A stretch of 64,000 bases of DNA from Alishewanella agri BL06 (GCF_000272005.1 NZ_AKKU01000026.1:310001-374000), one strand, 5' to 3'. Numbered from the stretch's first letter, positions 43,154 to 53,404 are shown. Program-made: numbers and translations. Notes: generated by a model not told the origin, from the sequence alone.

Positions 43154-44365
43154 CTAACGGCAAAGCAGAATTAGCACTGCGCTCCAATCCAGACTGCGAC
43201 TATGCAGGCCTATGGGCGCAATTTCAACGCCGCAGTAAATCCCCAGCAGTGGGATATTCGCTGCGGTTAAGCGTTGCTGCACGAGCTTTGCTTCTGGGGT
43301 GCCACTGTGAAGTCGTCCTGCACAATCAAAATACAAGGCAGCGACTGCGGTGCTTTGCTCGATTTGCATTTGAGTTAGCACTGCGTCCAATTGTCGCTGG
43401 GTTGCTGTGACAATACTGGCACTGCTGCGCTGCATCAGTTGCACTTTACTGCCTTCCACCAAATCAGGCTCAAACAGGATAATGCCTTCATCATTCGGCA
43501 GTATGCCGTTTATTAGCCGTGTAACATAAGGCGTGCTATAGCGACTATTGCTCTGTTGCGGGTAGCGTACACCCAGTGCGAAATCGCTAACCGGTTTCTG
43601 ATTGCGCCATTGCCGGTTACCAATGATCTCGTCCAGCAGTCTGCATACCGGTTGTTGATCCAATTCGTAGATAAATTGGCCGAAACTGCGGCTAATAGTG
43701 AAGTGCCGCGCAGTAAAAGGCTCACAACCATGCATCGCTACAATATAAGGTTTGAGGTTGCCGCTTAATTGCAGTGCGACGGCCGAGTCAGTTATGGCTT
43801 GTTGTTGATAAAATTGTTGAGTGCTACCAAACACCTGATCGGCCAAAAGCCCGGCGCCGGCAATAATAGCAGGTAAAGGCGCCAGATGTTTGCGAAGCCC
43901 CAATAGCAACGGCGGCGACGGATTAAGTACTGCCGGCTGCAGCCCATTCCCGGCATAGCGCACCGAGTCGTAAAACAATAATAGTAATTTTGCAGATATT
44001 GATGAGGGTAAAGCCTGGGCCAACGCTTTACCTGCAACATAAGGGTCGCGGCTTAGCTGTTCTGCCACAGCAGCTTGAAACTGAACATCGGTAGCAGAAA
44101 TAGCCATAGCCACAGCCGGCTGCCCGGTACTAACGATATGTTGATTGGTAATAACGCCTACGGCAGAGCCGCCGATAATAATGGTGTTGCCGCCACAATA
44201 TTGCCGCGCACCATCCAGCAGGCGCTGATAGTCGGTCGTGGCACTGCAAAATAGCAGTAATACGGCAACTTCGGCAATATTAGCCTGCGTTGCGGCGTCC
44301 CGGGCTAGTTGAAACCCGGCCGCAAAGGGCACTTTGGCATCGCAGTAAGCCACTCCGGCTTGCAT
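43154..44365 (-). CDS. FIST-domain sensor protein
   Basis: 403 residues, soluble. The N-terminal FIST domain has the usual AEVAVLLLFCSATTDYQRLLDGARQYCGGNTIIIGGSAVGVIT, with an early GYCDAK-like strand. The C-terminal FIST_C domain runs to the end (GVEIAPIGLHSRSLDWSAVLILL). FIST proteins are predicted small-ligand sensors, possibly for amino acids, and often sit beside kinases or cyclic-di-GMP enzymes. Here no signalling partner is adjacent, so the output is unclear. Confidence 0.85.
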   Translation of the reverse strand: MQAGVAYCDAKVPFAAGFQLARDAATQANIAEVAVLLLFCSATTDYQRLLDGARQYCGGNTIIIGGSAVGVITNQHIVSTGQPAVAMAISATDVQFQAAVAEQLSRDPYVAGKALAQALPSSISAKLLLLFYDSVRYAGNGLQPAVLNPSPPLLLGLRKHLAPLPAIIAGAGLLADQVFGSTQQFYQQQAITDSAVALQLSGNLKPYIVAMHGCEPFTARHFTISRSFGQFIYELDQQPVCRLLDEIIGNRQWRNQKPVSDFALGVRYPQQSNSRYSTPYVTRLINGILPNDEGIILFEPDLVEGSKVQLMQRSSASIVTATQRQLDAVLTQMQIEQSTAVAALYFDCAGRLHSGTPEAKLVQQRLTAANIPLLGIYCGVEIAPIGLHSRSLDWSAVLILLCR

Positions 44366-44431
44366 AGTAAAATCCTTTTTAGCAAAGTGCTGCTATTTTA
44401 ATCTTGTATAGTGCTTTTTGTAACTTTATTT

Positions 44432-46165
44432 TTATATTTTATCCCGATGCAGAAAACGCCCCTGATAATCAAAAAATGCCTCGACCAGCTGCCAGTGCTT
44501 TTGCTGCTTCTGCAACAATAAAAGCTGGGGTGGCCGAAAACAGGCCGCCAGTGCAGCCAGCTCAGTCGCGTTGGTGAATGCGGGCAGCGGTAAGCCAGGT
44601 GCTTTACTGTGTGGCTTGATAAAAACAGCGTAAAGCGCCCGGCGCTGAGCCGCAGTGTCCAGTTTAAACCAGCGATAAAACGGCGTGCCATCCACATCAT
44701 AATAGGTAACTTTTAGCTGACCTTCTTCGGCACTAAGTTGCATAGCGTCACAGCGAAATAGATGATGATGTTGCTGACTTAACACCTCACGCAGTCGTTT
44801 GTCGGGATCAACCAGAACTGATTGGCATTGTCCACAACTGCGGGCCGCGATGTCGTTCTCGGCACCACAATCCGGGCATTGGCGGCTGCGAAAGCGAAAG
44901 TCGCACTGTTGTTGGCTGTCGGCAATTAAACCCTGACAACGGCGGCCGTAGTGTTCGATAATATCGCCATCCTGGTCAGTCAGACCCCAGAATAAGTTAG
45001 CAAACCCACAACTGGGGCAGGGCACCTGTACCGGTTTTGCTTTACTATGCGGCTTCGGCGCCCCGACTTCCGGAAAAAAAATATCATAGCCATTCGCAGC
45101 ATAGTCAATGATCAAACATTCGTCTTTACCGGGCGAGAGCCGTAAGCCACGTCCTACCATCTGCTGAAATAAACTGACTGAGGCGGTTGGTCTTAATATC
45201 GCAATAAAATCGACATGCGGTGCGTCAAAGCCAGTGGTCAGTACAGCAACGTTTACCAGAAACTTCAGTTGTTGTTGTTTAAACGCCTCTATCAACGCAT
45301 CCCGCTCTGGATCCGGAGTATCGGCGGTAAGGATGGCGGCGGATTCATCAGCTAACAGTGTCATTATTTCTTTGGCGTGCTTAACGGTAGCCGCGAAAAT
45401 AATCACTCCGCGGCGGTTAGCGCCTAAGTCGCGGATTTGTTTTACAATTAAGGTGGTGGCACGGCCCATTTTTCCGAGCAGAGAATCGACAGCAGTTGCT
45501 GAATAATCGCCATCCGGTGCCGGTGATAAGGCACTGAAATCGTACTGCGCGCTTAGCCCATCTAATAAACGCGGTGGTGTTAAGTACCCTTGTTTGATCA
45601 GTGGTCGTAATGGGTAATCAAACACACAGTGTTCAAATGCCGGATTGTCGGTATTACCGATTTTTCCAAAATAGTGGCTACGATAGATCCAGCCACTACC
45701 CAGCCGGTAGGGGGTGGCAGTGAGTCCCAGCAGTTTCAGCTGTGGATTAACGTTTTTCAGATGGCTAAGTAATTGTTGATACTGACTGTTTTCGCTAAGG
45801 CTAACCCGATGACATTCGTCGATAATCACCAGTGAAAAAGGCTGGTTGAACAATGTTTTGTTGGGTGTCGCAGACTGGACACTCGCAACCACGGTTTTTC
45901 CGGTGGGATCTCGCTGTTGTAAGCCCGCAGAAAAAATACTGGCGCTCTGACCCAGCTGAGCAACCTTGTCTGCATTTTGTGCCACCAGTTCTTTAACATG
46001 GGTTAGCACCAATACCCTGCCACGCGCCTGGCGGGCTAACTCGGCAATCACCAGACTTTTACCAGCGCCGGTTGGCAATACAATAACTGCAGACTCATCA
46101 CGTTGTTTAAAGTGTGAGATGGCTGCCTGTACCGCTTGTTGTTGATAGTCTCGAAGTTTAATCAT
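44432..46165 (-). CDS. radD: ATP-dependent DNA helicase RadD (YejH)
   Basis: 577 residues, close in length to E. coli RadD. Superfamily 2 motifs are present: VIVLPTGAGKSLVIAELARQ (motif I), VIIDECHRV (II), LGLTATPYRLG (III), VNVAVLTTGFDAPHVD (V) and QQMVGRGLRLSPG (VI). A cysteine-rich zinc region follows (CPSCGFANLFWG, CPDCGAENDIAARSCGQC). The protein helps repair DNA breaks and modulates RecA-mediated exchange. Confidence 0.93.
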   Translation of the reverse strand: MIKLRDYQQQAVQAAISHFKQRDESAVIVLPTGAGKSLVIAELARQARGRVLVLTHVKELVAQNADKVAQLGQSASIFSAGLQQRDPTGKTVVASVQSATPNKTLFNQPFSLVIIDECHRVSLSENSQYQQLLSHLKNVNPQLKLLGLTATPYRLGSGWIYRSHYFGKIGNTDNPAFEHCVFDYPLRPLIKQGYLTPPRLLDGLSAQYDFSALSPAPDGDYSATAVDSLLGKMGRATTLIVKQIRDLGANRRGVIIFAATVKHAKEIMTLLADESAAILTADTPDPERDALIEAFKQQQLKFLVNVAVLTTGFDAPHVDFIAILRPTASVSLFQQMVGRGLRLSPGKDECLIIDYAANGYDIFFPEVGAPKPHSKAKPVQVPCPSCGFANLFWGLTDQDGDIIEHYGRRCQGLIADSQQQCDFRFRSRQCPDCGAENDIAARSCGQCQSVLVDPDKRLREVLSQQHHHLFRCDAMQLSAEEGQLKVTYYDVDGTPFYRWFKLDTAAQRRALYAVFIKPHSKAPGLPLPAFTNATELAALAACFRPPQLLLLQKQQKHWQLVEAFFDYQGRFLHRDKI

Positions 46166-46253
46166 GGGGTTGTGATGTTCTACTCGGACCAGGTAACACT
46201 ATATTTCTTGAACATTCCGGTTATAGTAACAAGACGTTCCACCGGAGGTGTAC

Positions 46254-46649
46254 ATGTTATCTAAAAAACCTTTTGCGCTTAAACTGGAGCAGCGAGTTTT
46301 ATGGGTTTCTGCGCAAGGTCTTTGGACCACTGCCAATGCCGAGCAGTATGTGCAGGAATTTCGGAACCTGGTCAAACCCATAGTCGCAGCGCCATGGGCA
46401 TTGGTGCTCGATATTCGCCAGTGGCAGATTTGCCCGGCAGATGTACTCAAGCTTTGTGTGGAAAATACCGAGTGGTGCTACCGGCACCGATTGGCACATG
46501 TTGAAACTATTTATGCTGACAACACTATGGTGCTATGGCAGTTTGCTAAGGCAACCGCAGCCAGTAAACCAGAACAGTTGGTTAGCCAGGCTGCTGCAGA
46601 TGAACAAAGCGCGCGTCAGGCACTGCAGCGTGCTGGCTTTCTTCAGTAA
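46254..46649 (+). CDS. Small protein of unknown function, STAS-like pattern
   Basis: 131 residues from the ATG at 46254, with CGGAGG five bases upstream; the GTG at 46248 lies on that site. No signal peptide or membrane segment. The strand-helix order (RVLWVSAQGLW, then a long helix, then WALVLDIRQWQI) recalls STAS or SpoIIAA-like folds, but this is a weak visual match. I do not recognise the family. It is divergent from radD and convergent with yhbY. Confidence 0.6.
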   Translation: MLSKKPFALKLEQRVLWVSAQGLWTTANAEQYVQEFRNLVKPIVAAPWALVLDIRQWQICPADVLKLCVENTEWCYRHRLAHVETIYADNTMVLWQFAKATAASKPEQLVSQAAADEQSARQALQRAGFLQ

Positions 46650-46654
46650 GCCGC

Positions 46655-46951
46655 CTAGCCGCGAGGCAGCTGAATTTTCTTATCTTCTGACTGCCGGTAA
46701 AGCACCAGAATTTTACCAATGACTTGTACTTTTTCGGCTTTGCTCTCGCGGATAATCGCATCCATTATCAGGACTTTTTGCTCGCGATCTTCACCTGGAA
46801 CTTTGATTTTAATCAGTTCATGAAAGTTTAGCGCGCTGTCGATTTCCGCCATTACGCCTTCCGTAAGCCCGTTAGCACCGAGCAAAATAACCGGCTTTAA
46901 ATCATGGGCTTTGCTTTTTAAGAACTGTTTTTGTTTATTGGTTAAACTCAT
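46655..46951 (-). CDS. yhbY: YhbY-type CRM-domain RNA-binding protein
   Basis: 98 residues. A single CRM domain covers the whole protein, with LKSKAHDLKPVILLGANGLTE and the basic ALNFHELIKIKV. It binds 23S rRNA and associates with large-subunit precursors. It is divergent from rlmE, an arrangement seen in many Gammaproteobacteria. The 3' end meets the preceding unknown gene at 5 bp distance. Confidence 0.93.
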   Translation of the reverse strand: MSLTNKQKQFLKSKAHDLKPVILLGANGLTEGVMAEIDSALNFHELIKIKVPGEDREQKVLIMDAIIRESKAEKVQVIGKILVLYRQSEDKKIQLPRG

Positions 46952-47032
46952 AAGGTTAGAATATCCGGTAAAATCTTGAATTATGCCTATTGTAGCGCCA
47001 TCTAGGGCATAAGACTATTTAAGAGTGGTAAC

Positions 47033-47662
47033 ATGACCAAGAAAAAACGCTCCGCCAGTTCAACCCGCTGGTTGAAAGAGCATTTTGATGACCATTTTGT
47101 GCAAAAAGCGCAAAAGCTTGGTCTAAGATCGCGGGCCTCCTTTAAGTTGGAGGAGATCCAACAGCAGGATAAGTTAATTCGCCCCGGTATGAACGTGGTG
47201 GATCTGGGTTCAGCACCAGGTAGTTGGTCGCAGTATGTCGCAGGCATCGTCGGGCAACAGGGTACTGTTATTGCGTGTGATATTTTGCCAATGGACCCGT
47301 TAGCAGGTGTCGCGTTTTTACAGGGCGATTTTCGGGAGGAAGCGGTTTTAAATGCGCTACTGAGCCGGATCGGCGGTAAAAACGTAGATGTGGTACTATC
47401 AGACATGGCGCCGAATATGAGTGGTAATGATACCACTGACCAGGCGCGTTCGATTTATCTTGTCGAGCTGGCGCTGGATATGTGTCACAAAGTGTTGAAG
47501 CAAAATGGCAGTTTTGTGGTCAAAGTGTTTCAGGGCGATGGCTTTGAGCAGTACCTGAAAGACGTAAGAGCAGTGTTTAATACGGTAAAAATACGTAAGC
47601 CCGAGTCGTCACGTGCCCGTTCGCGTGAGACATATATCGTGGCGACCGGCTTCAAACTTTAG
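47033..47662 (+). CDS. rlmE: 23S rRNA (uridine 2552-2'-O)-methyltransferase
   Basis: 209 residues (also called FtsJ/RrmJ). The methyltransferase fold has SAM motif [14 protein letters not shown] and the K-D-K-E tetrad region with [13 protein letters not shown] and [11 protein letters not shown]. It methylates U2552 in the A-loop of 23S rRNA. It precedes ftsH by 48 bp, as in E. coli. Confidence 0.96.
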   Translation: MTKKKRSASSTRWLKEHFDDHFVQKAQKLGLRSRASFKLEEIQQQDKLIRPGMNVVDLGSAPGSWSQYVAGIVGQQGTVIACDILPMDPLAGVAFLQGDFREEAVLNALLSRIGGKNVDVVLSDMAPNMSGNDTTDQARSIYLVELALDMCHKVLKQNGSFVVKVFQGDGFEQYLKDVRAVFNTVKIRKPESSRARSRETYIVATGFKL

Positions 47663-47710
47663 TAAAGTGGGCCGATATTTCGATTTCTAGTAAATGATGA
47701 GGTTATAACC

Positions 47711-49642
47711 TTGAGCGACATGGCAAAAAATCTGATTGTCTGGTTAATTATCGCTGTGGTGCTGATGTCAGTATTTAACAGCTTTAGTCCAAATGAAAAT
47801 GCGGACCGCCAGACCAGCTACACCCAATTCGTAAAGGAAGTAAACCAGGGGTTGGTCCGCGAAGTGAAGATTGAACGCACTGGGGTCATTTCCGGCGTTA
47901 AACGCAGTGGAGAACGTTTTGAAACCGTGATCCCGGGTGGCTATGATGAAAAGCTGCTGGATGACCTGATTCAGAATGACGTGCGCACTTTAGGTTCTAA
48001 ACCTGAGGAAACCAGCTGGCTGGCCACGATCTTTATCTCCTGGTTCCCGATGCTGTTATTGATCGGCGTCTGGATTTTCTTTATGCGCCAAATGCAGGGC
48101 GGTGGTGGTAAGGGCGCGATGTCCTTTGGTAAAAGCAAAGCCCGCCTGATGAGCGAAGACCAGATCAAAACCACCTTTGCTGACGTTGCTGGTTGTGACG
48201 AAGCGAAGGAAGAAGTGTCGGAGTTGGTGGATTACCTGCGCGACCCTTCCCGTTTCCAAAAGCTGGGTGGCAAGATTCCGAAAGGTATTCTGATGGTTGG
48301 CCCACCAGGTACCGGTAAAACTTTGTTAGCCAAGGCGATTGCCGGTGAAGCCAAGGTGCCGTTCTTCACAATTTCGGGCTCAGACTTCGTAGAAATGTTT
48401 GTCGGTGTCGGTGCCTCACGGGTACGCGACATGTTCGAGCAAGCCAAAAAAGCGGCACCTTGCATTATCTTTATCGATGAGATTGACGCGGTAGGCCGGC
48501 AGCGTGGCGCCGGTTTAGGTGGTGGCCATGATGAGCGGGAGCAAACCTTAAACCAGATGCTGGTTGAGATGGACGGCTTCGATGGTAATGAAGGTATTAT
48601 TATTATCGCCGCCACCAACCGTCCGGATGTATTGGATGCTGCCTTATTACGTCCAGGTCGCTTCGACCGTCAGGTCGTCGTTGGCTTGCCAGATGTGCGT
48701 GGCCGTGAGCAAATTCTGAAAGTCCATATGCGTAAAGTGCCGATTGCCGATGATGTGAAAGCCAGTGTCATTGCTCGCGGTACACCAGGCTTTTCCGGTG
48801 CAGATTTAGCCAACCTGGTTAACGAAGCCGCACTCTTTGCTGCCCGTGGTAACCGCCGCGTGGTTAGTATGGAAGAGTTTGAGCGCGCTAAAGATAAGAT
48901 TATGATGGGGGCGGAACGCCGTTCTATGGTAATGACGGATGCCGAGAAAGAGATGACGGCCTACCATGAAGCTGGCCATGCCATCATTGGTTGTCTGGTA
49001 CCAGAGCATGATCCCGTGCATAAAGTGACCATAATTCCGCGGGGCCGGGCGCTGGGTGTTACCTTCTTCCTGCCAGAACAGGATGCGATCAGTGTCAGTC
49101 GCCGCAAGCTGGAGAGCAAGATTTCCGTAGCATACGGCGGTCGCCTGGCAGAAGAAATGATCTATGGCACTGATGCGGTATCAACGGGTGCGTCACAAGA
49201 TATTAAGTACGCCACCTCGATTGCCCGCAATATGGTAACGCAGTGGGGCTTCTCAGAGAAACTAGGCCCGCTGTTGTATGCAGACGAGGAAGGCGAAGTA
49301 TTCCTGGGTCGCAGTATGGCTAAGGCCAAGCATATGTCAGACGAGACAGCTTCCATTATCGACTCTGAGATTAAAGCCATTATCGATCGCAACTATAATC
49401 GCGCCAAAGAGTTGTTGGAGCAGAACATGGATATTCTGCACTCGATGAAAGACGCGCTGATGCTTTACGAAACCATTGATTCACGGCAAATTAAAGAGTT
49501 GATGGAGCGTCGTCCGGTAAGCCAGCCAGAAAACTGGGAACCGCGCGACAAAGGCTCCAAAGGCGATGGTGATACTGAAGCTAAAGCAGAAAAACCTGCA
49601 CCTTCAGTTGCCGACAAACCCTCTGAAGGCAACGTGCACTAA
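47711..49642 (+). CDS. ftsH: ATP-dependent zinc metalloprotease FtsH
   Basis: 643 residues from TTG 47711, which lies eight bases after GAGG; the ATG at 47720 is also possible but is 17 bases from that site. Two membrane segments (about 8-26 and 100-125) surround a periplasmic region. The AAA domain has GPPGTGKT and [13 protein letters not shown]. The protease motif HEAGHAIIG binds zinc. It degrades membrane proteins and cytoplasmic regulators such as sigma-32 and LpxC. Confidence 0.97.
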   Translation: MSDMAKNLIVWLIIAVVLMSVFNSFSPNENADRQTSYTQFVKEVNQGLVREVKIERTGVISGVKRSGERFETVIPGGYDEKLLDDLIQNDVRTLGSKPEETSWLATIFISWFPMLLLIGVWIFFMRQMQGGGGKGAMSFGKSKARLMSEDQIKTTFADVAGCDEAKEEVSELVDYLRDPSRFQKLGGKIPKGILMVGPPGTGKTLLAKAIAGEAKVPFFTISGSDFVEMFVGVGASRVRDMFEQAKKAAPCIIFIDEIDAVGRQRGAGLGGGHDEREQTLNQMLVEMDGFDGNEGIIIIAATNRPDVLDAALLRPGRFDRQVVVGLPDVRGREQILKVHMRKVPIADDVKASVIARGTPGFSGADLANLVNEAALFAARGNRRVVSMEEFERAKDKIMMGAERRSMVMTDAEKEMTAYHEAGHAIIGCLVPEHDPVHKVTIIPRGRALGVTFFLPEQDAISVSRRKLESKISVAYGGRLAEEMIYGTDAVSTGASQDIKYATSIARNMVTQWGFSEKLGPLLYADEEGEVFLGRSMAKAKHMSDETASIIDSEIKAIIDRNYNRAKELLEQNMDILHSMKDALMLYETIDSRQIKELMERRPVSQPENWEPRDKGSKGDGDTEAKAEKPAPSVADKPSEGNVH

Positions 49643-49664
49643 GCACTGCTGTTATAGTATCTCA

Positions 49665-49696
49665 GGCCCCGGTGTAAACCGGGGTTTGTCTTTTCA
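49665..49696 (+). terminator. Terminator after ftsH
   Basis: CCCCGG pairs with CCGGGG around TGTAAA, followed by TTTGTCTTTT. It lies 23 bp after ftsH. Read-through into folP is possible. Confidence 0.6.
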
Positions 49697-49724
49697 AATA
49701 ACAATTCATATTTAGGAAGCTGCA

Positions 49725-50558
49725 ATGCGTTTAGCATTACCCCGCCAGCGAGAGCTGGATCTCAGCCGCCCGCAGGTAATGGGCATTTTAAATGTTACCC
49801 CGGACTCCTTTTCTGATGGTGGCAAGCATCAACAGTTATCTCAGGCTTTACGCAGTGCCGAACAGATGTTGGCAGACGGTGCCACCATTTTAGACATCGG
49901 CGGTGAATCCACCCGCCCGGGTGCCGCCGAGGTCAGTGTAGAGGACGAGCTCAACCGGGTGGTGCCACTGGTTAGTGCGATTCGCAGTCGGTTTGATTGC
50001 GTGATCTCGGTCGATACCAGTAAAGCGGCGGTGATGTCAGCGGCGGTTCAGGCCGGTGCCGATATCATTAATGATGTGCGGGCGCTACAGGAGCCAGCGG
50101 CGCTGGAAACGGCGGCTGCTTTGCAAGTACCGGTTTGTATTATGCATATGCAGGGCGCGCCTCGCACTATGCAACAAGCACCCGATTATCAGGATGTAGT
50201 GCAACAGGTTTACGATTACCTGCTACAGCGCGCTGTCGAATGTCAGCAAGCGGGTATCGCAGCGGCACAAATAATACTGGATCCGGGCTTTGGCTTCGGT
50301 AAGAATCTGTCTCACAATTATCAGCTATTAGCCGCACTAGATAAGTTTGTGCAAAGCGGTTATCCGCTGCTGGCCGGCATGTCACGTAAGTCGATGATCG
50401 GCCAACTATTAGATATACCAGTGAGCGAGCGCCTGGCGGGCAGTTTGGCCTGTGCTACGTTGGCAGCCTATGCCGGGGCGCAAATTATCCGGGTGCATGA
50501 CGTTAAAGAAACTGTGCAGGCTGTGCGGGTGGCCGCAGCGGCACGATACGGAGTTTAA
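49725..50558 (+). CDS. folP: Dihydropteroate synthase
   Basis: 277 residues. The TIM barrel carries GILNVTPDSFSDGG, DIGGESTRPGA and the pterin-binding stretch PGFGFGKNLSHNYQLL. It joins p-aminobenzoate with the pterin precursor in folate synthesis and is the sulfonamide target. The start follows AGGAAG. It precedes glmM by 3 bp, as in E. coli. Confidence 0.96.
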   Translation: MRLALPRQRELDLSRPQVMGILNVTPDSFSDGGKHQQLSQALRSAEQMLADGATILDIGGESTRPGAAEVSVEDELNRVVPLVSAIRSRFDCVISVDTSKAAVMSAAVQAGADIINDVRALQEPAALETAAALQVPVCIMHMQGAPRTMQQAPDYQDVVQQVYDYLLQRAVECQQAGIAAAQIILDPGFGFGKNLSHNYQLLAALDKFVQSGYPLLAGMSRKSMIGQLLDIPVSERLAGSLACATLAAYAGAQIIRVHDVKETVQAVRVAAAARYGV

Positions 50559-50561
50559 GGA

Positions 50562-51896
50562 ATGAGCAGAAAATATTTTGGTACTGATGGTGTGCGCGGA
50601 CGAGTTGGGGATTTTCCGATTACCCCGGAGTTTGCGATGAAACTAGGCTGGGCAGCCGGGCGGGTGTTATCTGAGCGAGGTACCCGTAAGGTATTGATTG
50701 GTAAAGATACCCGCATTTCAGGTTATTTACTGGAGACCGCTTTAGAGGCTGGCCTGATTGCCGCGGGAATCGATGTACGACTGTTAGGCCCGATGCCAAC
50801 ACCGGCAGTGGCCTATTTAACCCGTACTTTTCGTGCTGAAGCGGGCATTGTGATCAGTGCATCACATAACCCTTATTACGACAACGGCATTAAGTTTTTC
50901 TCAGCCGACGGCACCAAACTACCCGATGAGGTTGAGCTGGCCATTGAGCATGAGCTGGAACAGCCGATGCTGTGTGAGCCATCCGAAAAGCTGGGTAAGG
51001 CAATCCGGATTAATGACGCGGCCGGTCGTTATATTGAATTTTGCAAAAGCCATTTGAGTAACCATTTATCTTTAAACGGATTAAAACTGGTAGTTGATTG
51101 TGCCCATGGTGCTACCTACCATATTGCGCCGGCAGTGTTTAAAGAGTTAGGGGCAGAGGTTATTGCTATTGGGTGTAAACCAGATGGTCTGAATATTAAC
51201 GATCAATGTGGTGCAACCCATACCGACTTACTGCGTGAAACTGTGTTAGCACAGGGCGCAGACCTGGGGATTGCTTACGATGGTGACGGTGACCGGGTAA
51301 TGATGGTCGATAATTCTGGGCGGGTGCTGGATGGCGATGAAATTGTATACATTATTGCCCGCGCAGCGAAAGAAGCCGGCACCTTACAAGGTGGCGTAGT
51401 CGGCACTCTGATGAGCAATATGGGGTTAGAGTTAGCCCTGGCCCGTCTCGACATACCTTTTGTACGCAGTAATGTTGGCGATCGTTACGTGATGGAATTG
51501 TTGCGTGAGAAAAACTGGCGTATCGGCGGTGAAAACTCGGGCCATGTGCTGAATCTGGATCACACCTGCACTGGTGATGGCATTATCGCTTCACTGCAGG
51601 TGTTAAATGCTATGTTGGGTAGTGGTAAGTCGCTGGCGGCACTTTGTGCTGATATGCGCAAACTCCCGCAGGTTCTGGTCAATGTGAAGTTTGCTAAAGG
51701 TTCGGCACCGCTGGATAAGTTGAATGTGCAGCAAAGTATTCGTGAGGTTGAACAAGCGCTGGCGGGTACTGGCCGGGTGTTAATTCGTAAGTCCGGTACC
51801 GAGCCCCTGATCCGGGTGATGGTTGAGGGTGAAGATGAAACGCTGGTGCGGCAATACGCTGAGCAAATTGCTGCCGCGGTTAAAATCGCCAGCTAA
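50562..51896 (+). CDS. glmM: Phosphoglucosamine mutase
   Basis: 444 residues. The active-site serine loop [16 protein letters not shown], the metal loop DGDGDR and the sugar-binding GENSGH are visible, and the C-terminal phosphate-binding [12 protein letters not shown] is intact. It converts glucosamine 6-phosphate to the 1-phosphate for peptidoglycan and lipopolysaccharide. Confidence 0.97.
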   Translation: MSRKYFGTDGVRGRVGDFPITPEFAMKLGWAAGRVLSERGTRKVLIGKDTRISGYLLETALEAGLIAAGIDVRLLGPMPTPAVAYLTRTFRAEAGIVISASHNPYYDNGIKFFSADGTKLPDEVELAIEHELEQPMLCEPSEKLGKAIRINDAAGRYIEFCKSHLSNHLSLNGLKLVVDCAHGATYHIAPAVFKELGAEVIAIGCKPDGLNINDQCGATHTDLLRETVLAQGADLGIAYDGDGDRVMMVDNSGRVLDGDEIVYIIARAAKEAGTLQGGVVGTLMSNMGLELALARLDIPFVRSNVGDRYVMELLREKNWRIGGENSGHVLNLDHTCTGDGIIASLQVLNAMLGSGKSLAALCADMRKLPQVLVNVKFAKGSAPLDKLNVQQSIREVEQALAGTGRVLIRKSGTEPLIRVMVEGEDETLVRQYAEQIAAAVKIAS

Positions 51897-51936
51897 CCAG
51901 TTAAAAAATGTGCAACCAAGCGCCATTATGACCGAA

Positions 51937-51960
51937 AAGCTTGTTCTAATAGACAAGCTT
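51937..51960 (+). other. Inverted repeat in the glmM-tpiA gap
   Basis: AAGCTTGT and ACAAGCTT form an 8-bp stem with an 8-nt loop. No T-run follows. It may be a weak terminator or an mRNA stability stem. Confidence 0.35.
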
Positions 51961-51998
51961 GGTTACTATCAGCCCGTTTTAGTAATGGATAACCATCA

Positions 51999-52736
51999 AT
52001 GGCGCTTAAACCTCTGATTGCAGCCAACTGGAAGATGAATGGCAACCGTGAGCTGGTTAGCACGGTAACAGAGGCTGTCGCCTCGCTTTCGTCTGCGGTA
52101 GATGTGTTGGTATGTCCGCCAGCTACCTTGCTGCCGGCGTTTAAGGTGCAACGAAACTTTGCGTTAGGTGGGCAGGATGTTAGCGCAGCGCAAGCAGGTG
52201 CTTATACCGGTCAGTTAAGCGTTGCGTTGTTAAAAGAGGCATCAGCCAGCTATTGCCTGGTTGGTCACTCAGAGCGGCGGCAATATCAGTTTGAAAGCGA
52301 TAGCTTGATTGCCCAGAAAGTGGCTGCGGCTATTGCCGGTGGCATTACACCGGTGCTCTGTATCGGTGAAACGCTGGCCGAGCGGCAGCAAGAAAAAACT
52401 GAGCAGGTTCTTGCGAAACAACTAGCTGCAGTGTATGCTTCGCAGCCCGAATTACTGAGCAAATCGGTAATTGCCTATGAGCCAATTTGGGCCATTGGTA
52501 CCGGCGAGTCGGCAACACCGGAGCAGGCGCAGCTAACACATGCGTTTATCCGGGCGGAATTAAGCCGTTATGATGCCGAAGCGGCAACGCAGTTACGAAT
52601 TTTATATGGCGGCAGTGTCAATGCAGCGAACAGCGCAGCACTTTTTGCACAGCCAGACATAAATGGTGCTTTGGTTGGCGGAGCCAGCTTAAAGCCTGAT
52701 GAGTTTGTACAAATTTGCCTGAGCGCAAAGGACTAA
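51999..52736 (+). CDS. tpiA: Triosephosphate isomerase
   Basis: 245 residues. The barrel starts AANWKMNGN. The catalytic histidine is in VGHSERR and the glutamate in AYEPIWAIGTG; the phosphate loop GGSVNAANS and LVGGASL are present. It interconverts dihydroxyacetone phosphate and glyceraldehyde 3-phosphate. It precedes secG by 2 bp. Confidence 0.97.
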   Translation: MALKPLIAANWKMNGNRELVSTVTEAVASLSSAVDVLVCPPATLLPAFKVQRNFALGGQDVSAAQAGAYTGQLSVALLKEASASYCLVGHSERRQYQFESDSLIAQKVAAAIAGGITPVLCIGETLAERQQEKTEQVLAKQLAAVYASQPELLSKSVIAYEPIWAIGTGESATPEQAQLTHAFIRAELSRYDAEAATQLRILYGGSVNAANSAALFAQPDINGALVGGASLKPDEFVQICLSAKD

Positions 52737-52738
52737 GT

Positions 52739-53074
52739 ATGTACGAGATTTTTATTGCTTTATATTTGTTAATTTCACTGGCTCTGATTGGCCTGGTACT
52801 GATTCAGCACGGTAAAGGCGCCAGCATGGGCGCAGCGTTCGGTGCAGGCGCTTCGGCAACAGTATTTGGTTCTTCAGGTACCGGTAATTTCCTGACCAAG
52901 ACTACTACAGTACTGGCGACTTTGTTTTTTGTGCTGAGTATTGTGCTGGGTAACTTTACTGCTAAGCAAAGCAAGCCAGATGATGGCAGCGATTTCTTTC
53001 AGTCTGTCCCGGTAACGACCGAGCAGGCCCCTGCCAAAAAAGATGACGTCAACGACATTCCGGTAGGCAATTAA
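52739..53074 (+). CDS. secG: Protein translocase subunit SecG
   Basis: 111 residues from the ATG at 52739. Two membrane segments (about 4-21 and 55-75) flank the conserved HGKGASMGAAFGAGAS loop, followed by a polar tail. It is part of the SecYEG channel. It is followed by tRNA-Leu, an order shared with E. coli. Confidence 0.95.
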   Translation: MYEIFIALYLLISLALIGLVLIQHGKGASMGAAFGAGASATVFGSSGTGNFLTKTTTVLATLFFVLSIVLGNFTAKQSKPDDGSDFFQSVPVTTEQAPAKKDDVNDIPVGN

Positions 53075-53081
53075 GTTTTAC

Positions 53082-53166
53082 GCCGAGATGGTGAAATTGG
53101 TAGACACGCTATCTTGAGGGGGTAGTGTCTTCGGACGTGCGGGTTCAAGTCCCGCTCTCGGCACCA
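53082..53166 (+). tRNA. tRNA-Leu (anticodon GAG)
   Basis: 85 nt with encoded CCA. Acceptor stem GCCGAGA/TCTCGGC, D-arm TGAAATTGGTAGACACG, loop CTTGAGG with anticodon GAG, a class-II variable arm and T-arm CGGGTTCAAGTCCCG. Confidence 0.95.
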
Positions 53167-53229
53167 AATTAACGCAAGCATGCCTTGCGGACACAGTTCA
53201 GGCACGTTATAATGTGCGCCAGTTACGGA

Positions 53230-53306
<77 letters not shown>

Positions 53307-53335
53307 ACTTAATTGGAATACCAGGTTATAGATAA

Positions 53336-53396
53336 CAGCCCTCGGGCTCCTCTCTATAACCGCGGGGCGAAGGTCGAAATCCGGCTCCCGCAACCA
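53336..53396 (+). pseudogene. Decayed partial copy of tRNA-fMet
   Basis: Blocks of the intact tRNA 30 bp upstream recur in the same order: CAGCC, CGGGCTC, ATAACC, CGAAGGTCG, then a 20-base exact 3' end AAATCCGGCTCCCGCAACCA. The anticodon stem carries insertions and seven bases of the T-arm are missing, so it cannot fold as a tRNA. A nearby inverted repeat (GGTTATAGA 53324-53332, TCTATAACC 53353-53361) makes a different hairpin. Confidence 0.75.
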
Positions 53397-53404
53397 ATCA
53401 AAAC

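Noticed and set aside
53307-53396. A second functional tRNA-fMet
   Set aside because: The D-arm and anticodon stem are disrupted and part of the T-arm is missing, so it cannot fold as a tRNA; recorded as a pseudogene.
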